Origin: Chrysomallon squamiferum
Taxonomy: Eukaryota > Mollusca > Gastropoda > Neomphalida > Peltospiridae
Assembly: GCA_012295275.1 (NCBI GenBank)
Contig: CM022674.1
Coordinates: 5,466,436 to 5,493,935, forward strand
Reading direction: 5' to 3'
DNA: 27,500 nt
Shown here: positions 1 to 9,692 of the stretch, in pieces
Layout: every line of letters begins with the position of its first letter
How positions within the stretch are numbered: the stretch's first letter is position 1
Program-made: the position numbers and the translations under genes
The notes under the pieces: model-generated
Database searches by the model: none
What the model was told of the DNA's origin: nothing
Seen by the model: the letters and a program-made list of their open reading frames with translations, nothing else

Positions 1-282
1 GATTATTTTCTCGATTATCTTCCTCAAAAAAATGTCGCTAGTTAAAGTACCTCTCCGATTAAATTCCCAAATGCACACATCATGCAGAAAAATGACGTAA
101 TCAGAAATAAGCCAAGACGAGGCGCTGTTACAAAAATGTGTAACTGGACAGAAGGATCTGTTTTAAATCTCGTACAAAAAACAACAACGAAAAAACAAAA
201 ACAATATTACATCTAGGAATATGACATTATCTGTATTAATCTAACGAAAGATGATATATTATTAAAAGCCCCGCCCAGCAAC
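1..282. other. Unique AT-rich DNA, no gene seen
   Basis: No open frame or long simple repeat stands out. A single near-match to the downstream octamer, TGACGTAA, lies at 93-100 and is followed by TCAGAAAT. It may be an outlying, decayed unit of the array that begins at 283. Confidence 0.6.
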
Positions 283-585
283 GTGATGTCATCATTTCTA
301 TCCCGTCGGAGGAATGCATCATCCCTTACATATCTGATAGACTGCATGACGTCATCATTCCTAATCCGTAAGAAAAAAAGATCACATCGCAATCACTAAA
401 CTGACAGTGTGTGACGTCATCATTTCTAATTCGTCACAGAAATATACTATCACCAGTACTCAGCCGTCGGGGGTGGGGGGGTGGTTGGGGGGGTGTAGGG
501 ATGTTATTGAACATTTCATATGGAAATATGACGTCAATGATGCCATTAAAAAAATGGAAATGTGACGTCATCATTATTAATACTT
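283..585 (+). repeat. Degenerate array of TGACGTCA-centred units
   Basis: Five units begin with TGAYGTCA at 284, 347, 412, 529 and 563. Four of these are exact TGACGTCA. The first three are 63 and 65 bp apart, the next gap is 117 and the last 34. Four units (all but 529) continue as TCATTTCTAAT or close variants, so similarity extends beyond the palindromic octamer. TGACGTCA is the cAMP-response element (CREB/ATF site), but the longer shared flank points to a repeat family. Function, if any, is unknown. Confidence 0.6.
469..500 (+). other. G-quadruplex-type G-run cluster
   Basis: Four G runs of 5, 7, 7 and 3 bases lie within 32 bp, separated by 1-, 5- and 4-base loops (the 5-base loop contains GG). 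This meets the usual G3+N1-7 rule for intramolecular quadruplex formation on the + strand. It interrupts the TGACGTCA array between its third and fourth units. Folding is inferred from pattern only. Confidence 0.6.
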
Positions 586-922
586 CAGTGACATAGATAG
601 AGTCCAGAATCGCAGGAAATAGCGCGTGGCATCAGATTTATGTAATGCGTCAATGTCGGAAAGCAAACGAACAACGAACTTCAGAATAACGAAGCGATTT
701 CTAATTTCTCATATCAGTAACATTAAATCCGACTAATGAAAAATTCGTATATAGATAACTCGTTTTCTTTCTTTTTCCATATATAGTACCAGCTGTAAGC
801 TACGGATCAAGATCTATAAGTTATAGAAGAGAGATTTCGTGTATAAATCGATTTGCAAAGGATGGCTGTTGTATTTAAAGGGGATATATATATATTTTTT
901 TTTCTTGAAGATATAGACGTTC
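586..922. other. Unique AT-rich DNA, no gene seen
   Basis: Ordinary complexity sequence with a TATATA/T-rich stretch at 884-903. No exon-like segment, RNA gene or longer repeat was seen. Confidence 0.55.
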
Positions 923-925
923 TAT

Positions 926-964
<39 letters not shown>

Positions 965-1083
965 TTTGTTTATTTATTTATTTGTTTGTTTGTTTGTTTG
1001 TTTGTTTATTTGATTCTTTCTTTGTTGTCATCTATGTTGTTATTTGTTACTTTTTATCTTTATTTATTTATTTATTCATTAAT
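923..1083 (+). repeat. (TATT)n microsatellite grading into (TGTT)n
   Basis: A long TATT tetranucleotide tract runs from 923. It changes to TGTT units around 985-1005 and continues, more broken, as TTTA units to about 1083. The Phe/Leu/Tyr-rich reading frame across it is a by-product of the repeat and not a gene. Confidence 0.9.
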
Positions 1084-1431
1084 TTACCGACTTAATTAAC
1101 AAATTTTATTTTATATCTGTAAATAAAAAAGAATATCATAATGACTGAAGTAGCTTTTAAAAATATCCCCAGCGATCACCCACCCCAAAATATACTTAGA
1201 ACCGCCCTTCTTTTTCTGTCTAATTCCCAAACAGTTAACGTCGTTATACTGAGGACTGAAATGCGTATTAAAGATTTTTACAAATTAATTTTTTTCGTAT
1301 TATTACGCATAATTAAACCTGTACTGACAGACCCTAGCAACAAACTGAACAAAAAAAACAAAAAAAACGAAAACAGGTGTCCGATATCTAATTGATAATG
1401 AAGCCTTGATAATATATTTTGGAAAAATATC
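1084..1431. other. Unique AT-rich DNA, no gene seen
   Basis: Low-complexity content is limited to short A-runs near 1350-1370. The 84-codon frame at 1141-1395 starts with ATG, but its composition follows the local A/T content and it shows no family resemblance, so it is not called. Confidence 0.5.
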
Positions 1432-1500
1432 GTGTGTATGTGTATGCGTGTGTGTGCGTGTGTGTGCGTGTGCGTGTTTGGTGTGTGTGCGTGTGTGGGG
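1432..1500 (+). repeat. (TG)n interrupted microsatellite
   Basis: Alternating TG with regular ATG/CG interruptions (TGTGTGCG-type units), ending in a GGGG run. The CG and TG steps form an alternating purine-pyrimidine tract that could adopt Z-DNA; that is inference. Confidence 0.85.
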
Positions 1501-1654
1501 GGCATGAGTATGTTTTTGTGTCTGGACATCAGTGTAGATACATCTTGAATATGTGATGGTCTATGGTTATATTTATGAAAATATTTGTGCGTGTATATAA
1601 TAAGTACGACTGAAGATAACGGCTATGTATAATGTTATATATGTCTGTGTGGTG

Positions 1655-2012
1655 CAGATAATTCTTCCAGCAAGTCTACTGTCGTCGTAAAAACTCTGTC
1701 GTCACCGGAGAGGTCTGTCCGAGACGAGCAAAAATGAAAGAAATCGCTGTTGAGGGAGTTAAAACTAATAATCGAGTTACATCACGCCTCATCGCTGTTT
1801 CGCCGCTGTTAACGATTGTCGCTGAAGTCATTCCGAGAACACAGACCATTTACCGATAAGAGCCGAAAATGGCTCGTATCTTTCCGACCGGCAGAAACGT
1901 TTCGTTTTTTTTTTTTTTGGTCTGTTGGACTCTTCTGTTCAGTTTCTTGTTCCGAGTCGTTTCAAATCGTTCTGTGTCTTCTGCTGTACGTGTGTGGGGT
2001 TAGTGGTTTGAG
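1655..2012 (+). other. CpG-richer patch ending in a consensus splice donor; possible exon
   Basis: From 1655 the sequence is clearly richer in CpG and free of simple repeats, unlike its flanks. It ends at AG|GTAAGT, with the putative intron starting at 2013, a full match to the metazoan donor consensus. A T-rich run followed by TTCTGTTCAG (AG at 1941-1942) would serve as an acceptor, giving a 70-nt exon at 1943-2012. One frame of that exon is open and hydrophobic (ends ...LCLLLYVCGVSGLR), which faintly resembles a signal peptide. The frame has no upstream ATG, only a TTG at 1816, so a 5'UTR exon, an internal exon or chance are all possible. The protein is not recognised. Confidence 0.25.
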
Positions 2013-2190
2013 GTAAGTCTTCGTTTACTCGTTACTGTTGTTTTTTTTGTTTTTTTTAACTTTCTTTTCACTGGTTGTAATTATCGGTTTTCTGTTACCT
2101 GTTTAGTAGTTATGGATCGAAGCGTTTGTGTTCGATAAAATATGCCTGTGTGAAGACAGCAAGAGCACGTAGGTTGATACGTATAGATGT
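2013..2190. other. T-rich DNA downstream of the donor site
   Basis: Begins with GTAAGTCT and contains T-runs at 2041-2057. Nothing else is evident; it would be intron if the donor at 2013 is real. Confidence 0.4.
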
Positions 2191-2505
<315 letters not shown>

Positions 2506-3060
2506 AGAGATAATATTTCTAATAAGAAAAGAAGAAACAAAAATAGAATTAAAAAAAAAAAATGTATTCTGCCTCAGCACCAGTTTTATCTCGGCAACAA
2601 CACGATATTACATCATTACAAATATGCAACAATTTCTGACACTAAAAATCCAAGAACTGGGATTTGGAATGTACGACTGTATACTTTATTTTCTCTCTCC
2701 CGAGTTCCCGATTCATTGCCATTTTACTTCTCCTCATTTACAGTCACAAAAGGTTAGTGTTTTTAATGACTTCACCCTAAAGACAGAATTCAATAAGGCC
2801 CCCACCCCCACACGCACACTCACCCACCGCTCTCCTGTTTTAATCAGAAACCGTTACCAAACTAGGGCATATTGATTTAGGAAAAACTGCTTCTGCAAGG
2901 CAAGAGTTTTACAGTTACGGCTGTCGTAAAAATAGCAAAGATTCGCGATTTTAAAATTTCGCTTTCTGTGAGAACGTTTTTAGTGTCCGTCCGGAACAGT
3001 GATTAATGACGTCACGATTTACAGCCAATTTCAGTCAGCGTTGCAGAATGAGATGCGAGG
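2506..3060. other. Unique AT-rich DNA, no supported gene
   Basis: An A11 run occurs at 2551-2561. A good-looking acceptor (pyrimidine-rich, CAG at 2741-2743) is followed only 9 nt later by AAG|GTTAGT, too short for a confident exon. An exact TGACGTCA lies at 3007-3014. Confidence 0.45.
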
Positions 3061-3110
3061 GGAGGGAGGAGGGAGGAGGGGGGGAGAGAGAGAGAGAGAG
3101 AGAGAGAGAG

Positions 3111-3192
<82 letters not shown>

Positions 3193-3321
3193 AGAGATTG
3201 ATTGATTGATTGATTAGGTATGACTATTATGAAATGTAATAATTGATGAACGAACGAATGTTAAAAACAACAATAATAATAATAATAATTAGTAAATAAA
3301 TAAATAAATAAATAAATAAAT
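3061..3321 (+). repeat. (GA)n then (ATTG)n, (AAT)n and (AAAT)n microsatellites
   Basis: A G-rich start (3061-3083) is followed by a GA tract to 3189. Next come four to five TTGA units at 3190-3216, AAT units at 3270-3289 and AAAT units at 3293-3321. Unrelated simple repeats are stacked within 260 bp. Confidence 0.9.
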
Positions 3322-3538
3322 TAGAACGAAAAAAGACAATTCAAGAAAAGAAAAAAGAAACGTTATACTTTATCCTTAATGTAAAATATCGGCAGCGGGA
3401 TGCATAACCGCAATCGATAACGGCAGTTTACCTGACAGGAAAAATATTGTGATGGCTTTGTTTGAACGAAGCAGCGTTTTTCCCAACAGTGTCAATAACT
3501 CGCTCGATTTCATAGGTTAGTTTGTCAGAGGCATTTCA

Positions 3539-3540
<2 letters not shown>
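3322..3540. other. Unique DNA, no gene seen
   Basis: Mixed-complexity sequence without open frames of interest. Confidence 0.5.
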
Positions 3541-3569
<29 letters not shown>

Positions 3570-4018
3570 TTATTTTTTTTATATTATGATTATTATTATT
3601 ATTTTCTTAATGGTAATACAAATTTATGTTTTTACGATAACAGAAAAGAAACGACAATAGATTAACAAACGGTGAATTCTCCTGAGGCAATTTTTGTGAT
3701 TATTATTTTTTTTTTTTTTTTTTTTTTTAAATTTCTTTTTCTTTAAACTCTAGAAACTATTTAAAATGTCCGTTTTGTTTTTTAATTGGTTTATGTTGTA
3801 CTTTGGATCCAGCGTGCGTAGTGACAAAACGGACAAAATAATGTCTTCCTAAGCGATAGGTACTGGATACTGGCCCAGGGCGACGTAATTCAGTTTTTCA
3901 CAAAGAGTGTAGATATACAAGACATTTCAATTTAATGTCAAGATAGACTCTTTATAAAAGTGCTGTATGATATAATGACTTCTATCTGAGTTCAATTTTT
4001 TTTTTTTTTTTTTTTTTT
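3541..4018 (+). repeat. (TTA)n tract and two T23 runs in T-rich DNA
   Basis: TTA units fill 3541-3570 and recur to about 3603. Unbroken T runs of 23 bases lie at 3706-3728 and 3996-4018. Each could be the reverse-complemented poly-A tail of a retroposon inserted on the minus strand, but no retroposon body was recognised next to them. Confidence 0.75.
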
Positions 4019-4042
4019 AATTAGCCTCTGTAGCTTTTGTCT

Positions 4043-4220
4043 ATGCTGTTGATGTTGCCATCGTCGTCGTTATTGTTGTTGCTGTTATTACTGCTGCTAC
4101 TACTACTACTGCTATCACTACTACCACTGCTGCTACTCCTCCTACTACTACTATTACTATTAGTACTACTGCTGCTGCTACTACTACTACAATCACTACT
4201 TCTATTACTACTTCTACTAC
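4043..4220 (+). repeat. Degenerate (TAC)n/(TGT)n trinucleotide tract
   Basis: A decayed TAC repeat with GCT, ATT, CAC and TCT variants. The poly-Leu and Val/Ala frames on the two strands come from the repeat. Confidence 0.85.
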
Positions 4221-4322
4221 GATATGGTGAAAGCGTTTAATATTTTCTGTAACACCTTCTACAAGGAATCGTTGTCTCATCATTTGCTACTCTCATATGA
4301 AAGACACTTTCATTTTGAAATA

Positions 4323-4848
4323 AACACCACACACACACACACATACATACATACACACACAGACATACACACACACATACACACACATACACACATACAC
4401 ACACTTATATATATATATACATACACACACATACATAAAAACATACACACGCAGAACTGCACATATGCACACAAACAGACACACAGAAACATACACACAT
4501 TCAATACAAATACACACAACATAAACACACAGACACACATACACACACACATATATATATACATATACACACAACAGAACTACATTATATACACAAACAC
4601 ACGCAGACATAAACATATACACATATGTGCAGACTTACAGACACATACATAAACACAGAGACATACCCACATAAACACATACACATAAACACATATATAG
4701 ACTTACACATATACACACATGCACTTACACACATAGACACACACCTACACAAACAGCCACACACACATACATATATATACACATACACACAACAAAAATC
4801 CACACATACACACACTCACACACGTACGTACACAAACACTCGCACAAA
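4323..4848 (+). repeat. Cryptic (CA)n/(ATAC)n-rich tract
   Basis: More than 500 bp composed almost only of CA, ATAC and ACAT steps, with TA islands at 4407-4420 and 4552-4567. No single unit stays in register for long. The Thr/His/Tyr and Cys/Val frames on the two strands are artefacts. Confidence 0.9.
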
Positions 4849-5292
4849 CAGCAGCTGCCTGACAGCGTTATCACAAACACTCCGTCAGCCTCCCTACTCG
4901 ACATCTACATCACCAGCTACCACAATCAACAGCTTCCGTGTCGAAACAAAATCGCTGCCAGGAATAGCAGCTTACAGATCCATTATCCAAATGGCATATG
5001 TTGCGAAAAGACGCGAGTCCATAAATATCTGCTGAAATACTTTTGGCTTGCGTATAATTGGTGTCGATATTTATTACCTATTTGAATATTTGAGCCATCT
5101 TCCAATCAATATTTTTTGGTTTTGTTTACGTTTATCACATCGGGGAAGAAATACGATAAATAATCTCGCTGGCATTATGGTGTCGTGATTACCGGACGTT
5201 GTTACAGAGCCGCGGTGAATTGTGGGATCGATCAGACTCGGTGAGCCCGTTGAGTTACTTCCCCTTAGAGACATAGTTTCGCTGTCGAATGG
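4849..5292. other. Unique DNA with a weak open stretch, no supported gene
   Basis: Frame 4849-5035 (+) is open and of ordinary composition (about 60 residues, ending ...AKRRESINIC). It is continuous with the CA repeat upstream and has no own ATG or strong acceptor, so it is probably chance. The remainder shows nothing. Confidence 0.4.
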
Positions 5293-5317
5293 TTTTTTTT
5301 TTTTTTTTTTTTTTTTT
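5293..5317 (+). repeat. T25 homopolymer
   Basis: Unbroken run of 25 T. It is a candidate antisense retroposon tail; no body was recognised. Confidence 0.9.
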
Positions 5318-5413
5318 GGATGATTATATATTTTGCTTTGTATAAATATTTTATATGTACGATTTACATGTCTAAATCAATATAACACTACTGTATAAAT
5401 AATAATAAGAAGA

Positions 5414-5414
<1 letters not shown>

Positions 5415-5467
<53 letters not shown>

Positions 5468-5470
5468 TTT

Positions 5471-5527
<57 letters not shown>

Positions 5528-5547
5528 CAGCAGCAGCAGCAGCAGTA
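5415..5547 (+). repeat. (ATT)n-(AGT)n-(AGC)n graded trinucleotide array
   Basis: ATT/TTA units run to about 5470. They switch to TAG/AGT units (5472-5527) and then to AGC/CAG units (5527-5546) without leaving the 3-bp register. Each block differs from the next by one base per unit. Confidence 0.95.
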
Positions 5548-5672
5548 TTATGTTATAATTATTATTATGAAATCGCAATATAATGCCAAAACCTTGTCTT
5601 AGATAACTAACTTTTGCGCGTCCAGTTTCGTATTATCATAAGTCAGGGGGAGTCATTACGTCACGATTGCTG

Positions 5673-6055
5673 TTACTAATTTCCTCCCACGATATGCGAC
5701 TGTTACATATCCCTTGACTTCTGTGTGGTTACTTTACCCTCCCTCGGGAAATTCGTCAATTACTTTTTTCTCCCACCAATTATTTGTCTGTTATTTTTCC
5801 CTCCCATGAAATATTTATCACTTACATTTGCCTCCCACGAGATATTTTTCCGTTACTGTTTGTTTTTTTTTTTTTTTTTTTTGTTTTTTTTTTTTTTTAT
5901 CCTGCCATTTATTTTTCTGTTACTTTAACTCACCCACGCAAAAAAAATATATATATATTTGTCCTTTACTTTCTCTCTCACCAATTATATTTCTGTTACT
6001 TTTTACTCCCACTAGTTACTTTTTGCTCCGTTACTTTTCCCTCCCAAAAAATTTG
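5673..6055 (+). repeat. 31-bp minisatellite, degenerate
   Basis: TTAC or TTAT unit starts are seen at 5673, 5703, 5729, 5760, 5791, 5822, 5853, 5920, 5966, 5996, 6016 and 6031. The commonest spacing is exactly 31 bp. The unit reads roughly TTACTTTTCCCTCCCAYGA followed by AATATTTNTCTG. One unit has been swollen by a T20-G-T15 run (5863-5898) and another by an (AT)n stretch (5948-5959). It is not explained by a simple microsatellite. Confidence 0.8.
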
Positions 6056-6510
6056 CTGTCAACAACTTTCCATAGCAATTACACAGATGATTAGTTAATG
6101 TAATATTCGTCTGTTCAAAAATCAAATGGAAATTGTAAAATATCAAAGAACATTTATTCTGCTACCATAATTACTTTTGACGTTTGCTGTCGTTTGCACT
6201 AAGCTTTAATAATACACATTCATTCCAATGGTGGGAAAAGTGAGAGAAACAAAACAGAACAAGAATGGAAAAAATGAAAAAAAAAAATCAAATAAGAAAT
6301 ATAAAAAAAAAAAACTGCACATATACAAATTACTTTGACCTGTATACTTTTTGTTCTTCATATTTCCTGTCTTTCGAGCAAAAATGCTGTGTTCTTTGTT
6401 ACTTCATCCCGCAGCCTCGATCCCATAGATCTCGTTGTTTACATCCACACTCTCGCGGGATTTCGGAATTCGAAATTTAACGAAGTAAAAAAACGTCATA
6501 AGATGAAACA
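6056..6510. other. Unique AT-rich DNA, no gene seen
   Basis: Scattered short A-runs at 6280-6312. No conserved reading frame or repeat family was recognised. Confidence 0.5.
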
Positions 6511-6797
6511 TAAATGCCAAATGAATAATTAAAAAAAGAAAAATAATCAGAGTTTAAATATTTGTCACAAAAACTGCTAGATATAAAAGACAAATGCAAA
6601 CGGATGCTTTTTTGTTTCGTTAATCCTAAGCCATGTTTACATTGCCCACATAAACTATAACAGCTTTTGACTATGACAGTCTGCGTGACGTCATTATTTC
6701 TTATTGTATAAAAAGTTAATGGAGCTACAAGGACATCGATTTAAATGTAATATTTGTATCAGTGTAACGTGTTAGATTAAGAATTTATTAGTTGAAA

Positions 6798-6814
6798 ATA
6801 AATAAATAAATAAA

Positions 6815-6869
<55 letters not shown>

Positions 6870-6900
6870 TCAGTTTATATATATATATATTTTTTTTTTT
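6798..6900 (+). repeat. (AAAT)n-(ATT)n-(TA)n-T-run inside the inverted-repeat spacer
   Basis: AAAT units are followed by about 18 ATT units (to 6869), then a short TA tract and a T run. It sits in the spacer between the two arms. Confidence 0.9.
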
Positions 6901-7022
6901 TTTCGTATAGGTAATTTATTATTTAACGCGAAATACATATAACATACGACATAAAAAAATTCATATATATATTATTTAAAACTATGTGTCATAGATAATG
7001 GGAGCAATTCTCCTCTCTATTA

Positions 7023-7034
7023 CCCGTTCCAACC
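7023..7034 (+). other. CCCGTTCYAAC dispersed motif, copy 1
   Basis: CCCGTTCCAACC. Related strings occur at 8029 (CCCGTTCTAACT), 14633 (CCGTTCTAACC), 26919 (CCCGTTCCAGAC) and 27023 (CCCGTTCCAAAC). They may be pieces of one decayed SINE family related to the GGTTCAAATCCCGTTC box at 16796. Confidence 0.35.
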
Positions 7035-7889
7035 AGCGCAGCCAATTGATCAGTTAAAGATATATATATATAAAAGTCCTGAAAATGTTCAGGAAATATG
7101 TATTATGTTTGATTCACTCAGGAAACCAACAAACGAGATTTCCCATGGCATCACTTTACGTTGTTTATACGGACCCTTGGCTTTCCACGGGTCATTGCCC
7201 ACTCTGACCGTGTTACTCTCATCTCAGTGATTACGTACATTTTCACGAAAATTTGTCCTGTTAATAAATATTTCTGAAACACATATGTGTGTGCACACAA
7301 ATATACACAGACACATGCATATCTATAAACATCATACGGACATTATAACAACCCCCCAGTTTCCCTAATATGTGATACAAATCATTTCGTATTTTTGTAA
7401 AAAAACAAACAAATTGTAGATGAAATATATATTTAAAAAAATGAGGTTGAAACAAAAATTATAACAATTATCACGTGTATCTGTCTATTTATTTCTGTAT
7501 ATTTGCTTCTTCCAAAGGACATTTCACTCGATCTTGCAGTAAATAGGAAATTTCATGTTCACAGGCATCAGTAAACAATGTCACATGCATTTAACTGGAA
7601 CAAGAAACGGCCCAGTAATGAATGGTACCGTTGACATTTAATCTTGCTAAACGTCAGCGTTTCGAAAAGCGTCTGAACAGACAGAATGACGTCACGCAGA
7701 CTACGTCATAATAAAAGCTATTACAATTTGCGTAGGCGGTGTAAAGATGGCTTAGGATTGACGAAACAAAAAGAATCCGGTTGTTTTGTGGTTTATATCT
7801 AGCACTTTTTTTTTTTATATTATTATAAATATTTAAACTCTGATTTTTTATTATTCTCTCTCTCTCTTTTAATTATTAATGTATTAATG

Positions 7890-8095
7890 AAGCAGTGGCC
7901 CGAGGCGTCATTGGTTTCTGGGTCGATCCTTCCCATTGAACTATTTCCTGAGATAACAGATCTGAACACAAATCTTGCCTTATTATTATTATTTTTCTCT
8001 TATAATTTTAGCCTTCATTGGCTTATTTCCCGTTCTAACTAATGGGATATAATTTTCGAAGCGTCAGTGGTTTCGCCATCGATCATCCTTTCAAA
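7890..8095 (+). mobile_element. Pair of SINE-like fragments
   Basis: The segments at 7902-7934 and 8058-8092 share a GARGCGTCAKTGGTTTC core followed by TCGATC and a TCC/TTTC end. GGGTCGATCC in the first resembles a degraded Pol III B box. They lie 156 bp apart in the same orientation, with a CCCGTTCTAAC motif between them. No A box or tail is convincing, so this is a fragmentary call. Confidence 0.35.
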
Positions 8096-8528
8096 CAAAC
8101 AAACAAAAATTAAAAAAATAAAATCAAATCAAATAAAAATTAAATAAATAAATAAATGAATTTCAAAAATAACAATGACTACAACAGCAACAATGATCAC
8201 ATTCTAAAAAAAAAAAAAAAAAACATTTCCAACCACGGACAGTTAGGACGCCAAACTTAGGTCACGTTCAAATTAGTTCTGACGTTATTTTCAAACACAT
8301 TTACGAATCTAAACCGGCCCCATTCCCCGGGCCAGCTTCTAAAACGCTAAGCCGGACTAAGTAAGCTGTAACCACTAGTTAGCAGATCCAGAGACACATG
8401 TTCAAGAAGTATATTTCTGTATTATCCAGCCGGAATTAACCTATTTTTCTTTTTGGGGGGGGGTTGTAATAATATCAGCCTGCCTAGAGCAATGTTAGAG
8501 ATTTAATGTAAGAGTTTAAAATGTGTAT
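8096..8528. other. Unique DNA with short A-rich repeats
   Basis: Short CAAA and AAAT units lie at 8094-8160. An A18 run lies at 8206-8223 and a G9 run at 8455-8463. No gene was seen. Confidence 0.5.
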
Positions 8529-8677
<149 letters not shown>

Positions 8678-8750
8678 GGAGACAAATATGTAAATGATTA
8701 TAAATTTTTTGATCGATTATGATGTAGTCTTGAAATATACATTCATAAGA

Positions 8751-9071
8751 CTATGTATGTATGTATGTATGTATGTATATGTAGGTACGTCCTGTTTAAT
8801 GGTCTGTCTCTCTGTCTGCCTGTGTGTATATATGTATACTGTTTAGTTTATATATGTATTTTTCTGTCTTTGTCTCTATCTCTCTAACCAACTATGTGTC
8901 CATCTATCTACCTATCTATTTATCTCTCTCTATCTATCTATATATATATATATATATATAGCCATCTATCCATCCATCCATCCATCCATCCATCCACACT
9001 TCTATATATTTCAGTATATACGTATTTATCTATATAATAAGTCTGGAGGTGGTGTTTTTTTTTTTTTTTTT
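8751..9071 (+). repeat. (TATG)n, (CTAT)n, (TA)n and (CATC)n cluster ending in a T-run
   Basis: TATG units (8754-8778), CTAT/CTCT units (8878-8938), TA units (8939-8960), CATC units (8963-8997) and a T17 run (9055-9071) follow one another within about 320 bp. Confidence 0.85.
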
Positions 9072-9692
9072 AATGCCTCTGAAATGTTCTCAGAAAGACC
9101 AGCAGGCAGAGAGAGATCGATGAAGTATTCTAGAAATTATTACTTCATTATTACATGTCAGAGTATGAAAGAAACGGAACAGCGGCGTGTTTAACTAGGT
9201 ACTAATCGCCAAAACCACTCAACGTTTATATGCAACATGGCTTCTCTATTACTCGCCTGCTTCGTAAATTTCCAATTATACCGATGCGGTGCACGAATGC
9301 TTGCAATATGTAGCACTTATTGTAGAAGAAAAACAAAATATATATATATTATTAAAAAGTTACATCTTCATGAAGTGTAATAAAAAAGTGATAGGCTGTG
9401 ACGTCATAATTCACATGCCGTCTAATTAATATGGCTGCAGTAGACTGGTTCTCCCCGAGTTCTGCGGCGGAGTAATATCAACCCGAACTATTTTGTCGTC
9501 GAGATTTTCCGTCTCGTTTCGTGAAAAAAAAAATGTAAAATTTGTGTCGACGTCGTTGTTTCTCGTTTAGTTTTCAGATGAAGACAGAGGTTAGAGACGC
9601 GAGAACAAAATTTTATTTTATACAGATGATTATAAACAATATAGTGGAAATGAAATTTAATGCGAAAATAAAATTCAAAGAGTGACGACAAA
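9072..9692. promoter_or_regulatory. Unique DNA with CRE and YY1-like sites; weak promoter candidate
   Basis: Exact TGACGTCA lies at 9399-9406, and AATATGGCTGC, close to the YY1 consensus AANATGGCGGC, lies about 25 bp downstream. CpG density rises at 9455-9560. A 76-codon ORF begins 290 bp downstream. Site matches this short arise by chance and no initiator or TATA arrangement was confirmed, so a promoter role is speculative. Confidence 0.2.

Larger units (their letters stand above)
6511..7882. mobile_element. Large inverted-repeat (foldback/MITE-like) element
   Basis: The left arm (about 6511-6695) is the reverse complement of the right arm (about 7683-7882), with small indels. Matching landmarks include CAGAGTTTAAATATTT against AAATATTTAAACTCTG, GCTAGATATA against TATATCTAGC, AATCCTAAGCCAT against ATGGCTTAGGATT, and CTGCGTGACGTCATT against AATGACGTCACGCAG. 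Homology stops abruptly inside at TGACGTCATT on both sides, leaving a spacer of about 985 bp. No transposase-like frame is present, so it is either a non-autonomous foldback element or two copies of one repeat inserted head to head. No clear target-site duplication was found. Confidence 0.7.

Noticed and set aside
283-585. CRISPR array (regularly spaced similar units)
   Set aside because: Spacing is irregular, units are degenerate, spacers are not uniform, and the DNA is clearly eukaryotic in character.
1816-2016. 66-codon frame as a complete small secreted protein
   Set aside because: The first codon is TTG and there is no ATG; only a splice-bounded fragment is plausible.
2741-2758. Strong acceptor followed 9 nt later by AAG|GTTAGT
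   Set aside because: A 9-nt exon cannot be supported from sequence alone.
4037-4283. Poly-Leu and Val/Ala-rich frames resembling membrane proteins
   Set aside because: All follow from a degenerate TAC/GTA triplet repeat.
4625-5035. 136-codon frame with a normal-looking C-terminal 60 residues
   Set aside because: Most of it is CA repeat, and the normal part lacks its own start, a strong acceptor and any recognised similarity.
7088-7103. CCTGAA-AATG-TTCAGG hairpin
   Set aside because: A 6-bp stem without T-run or conservation evidence; probably chance within the inverted-repeat spacer.
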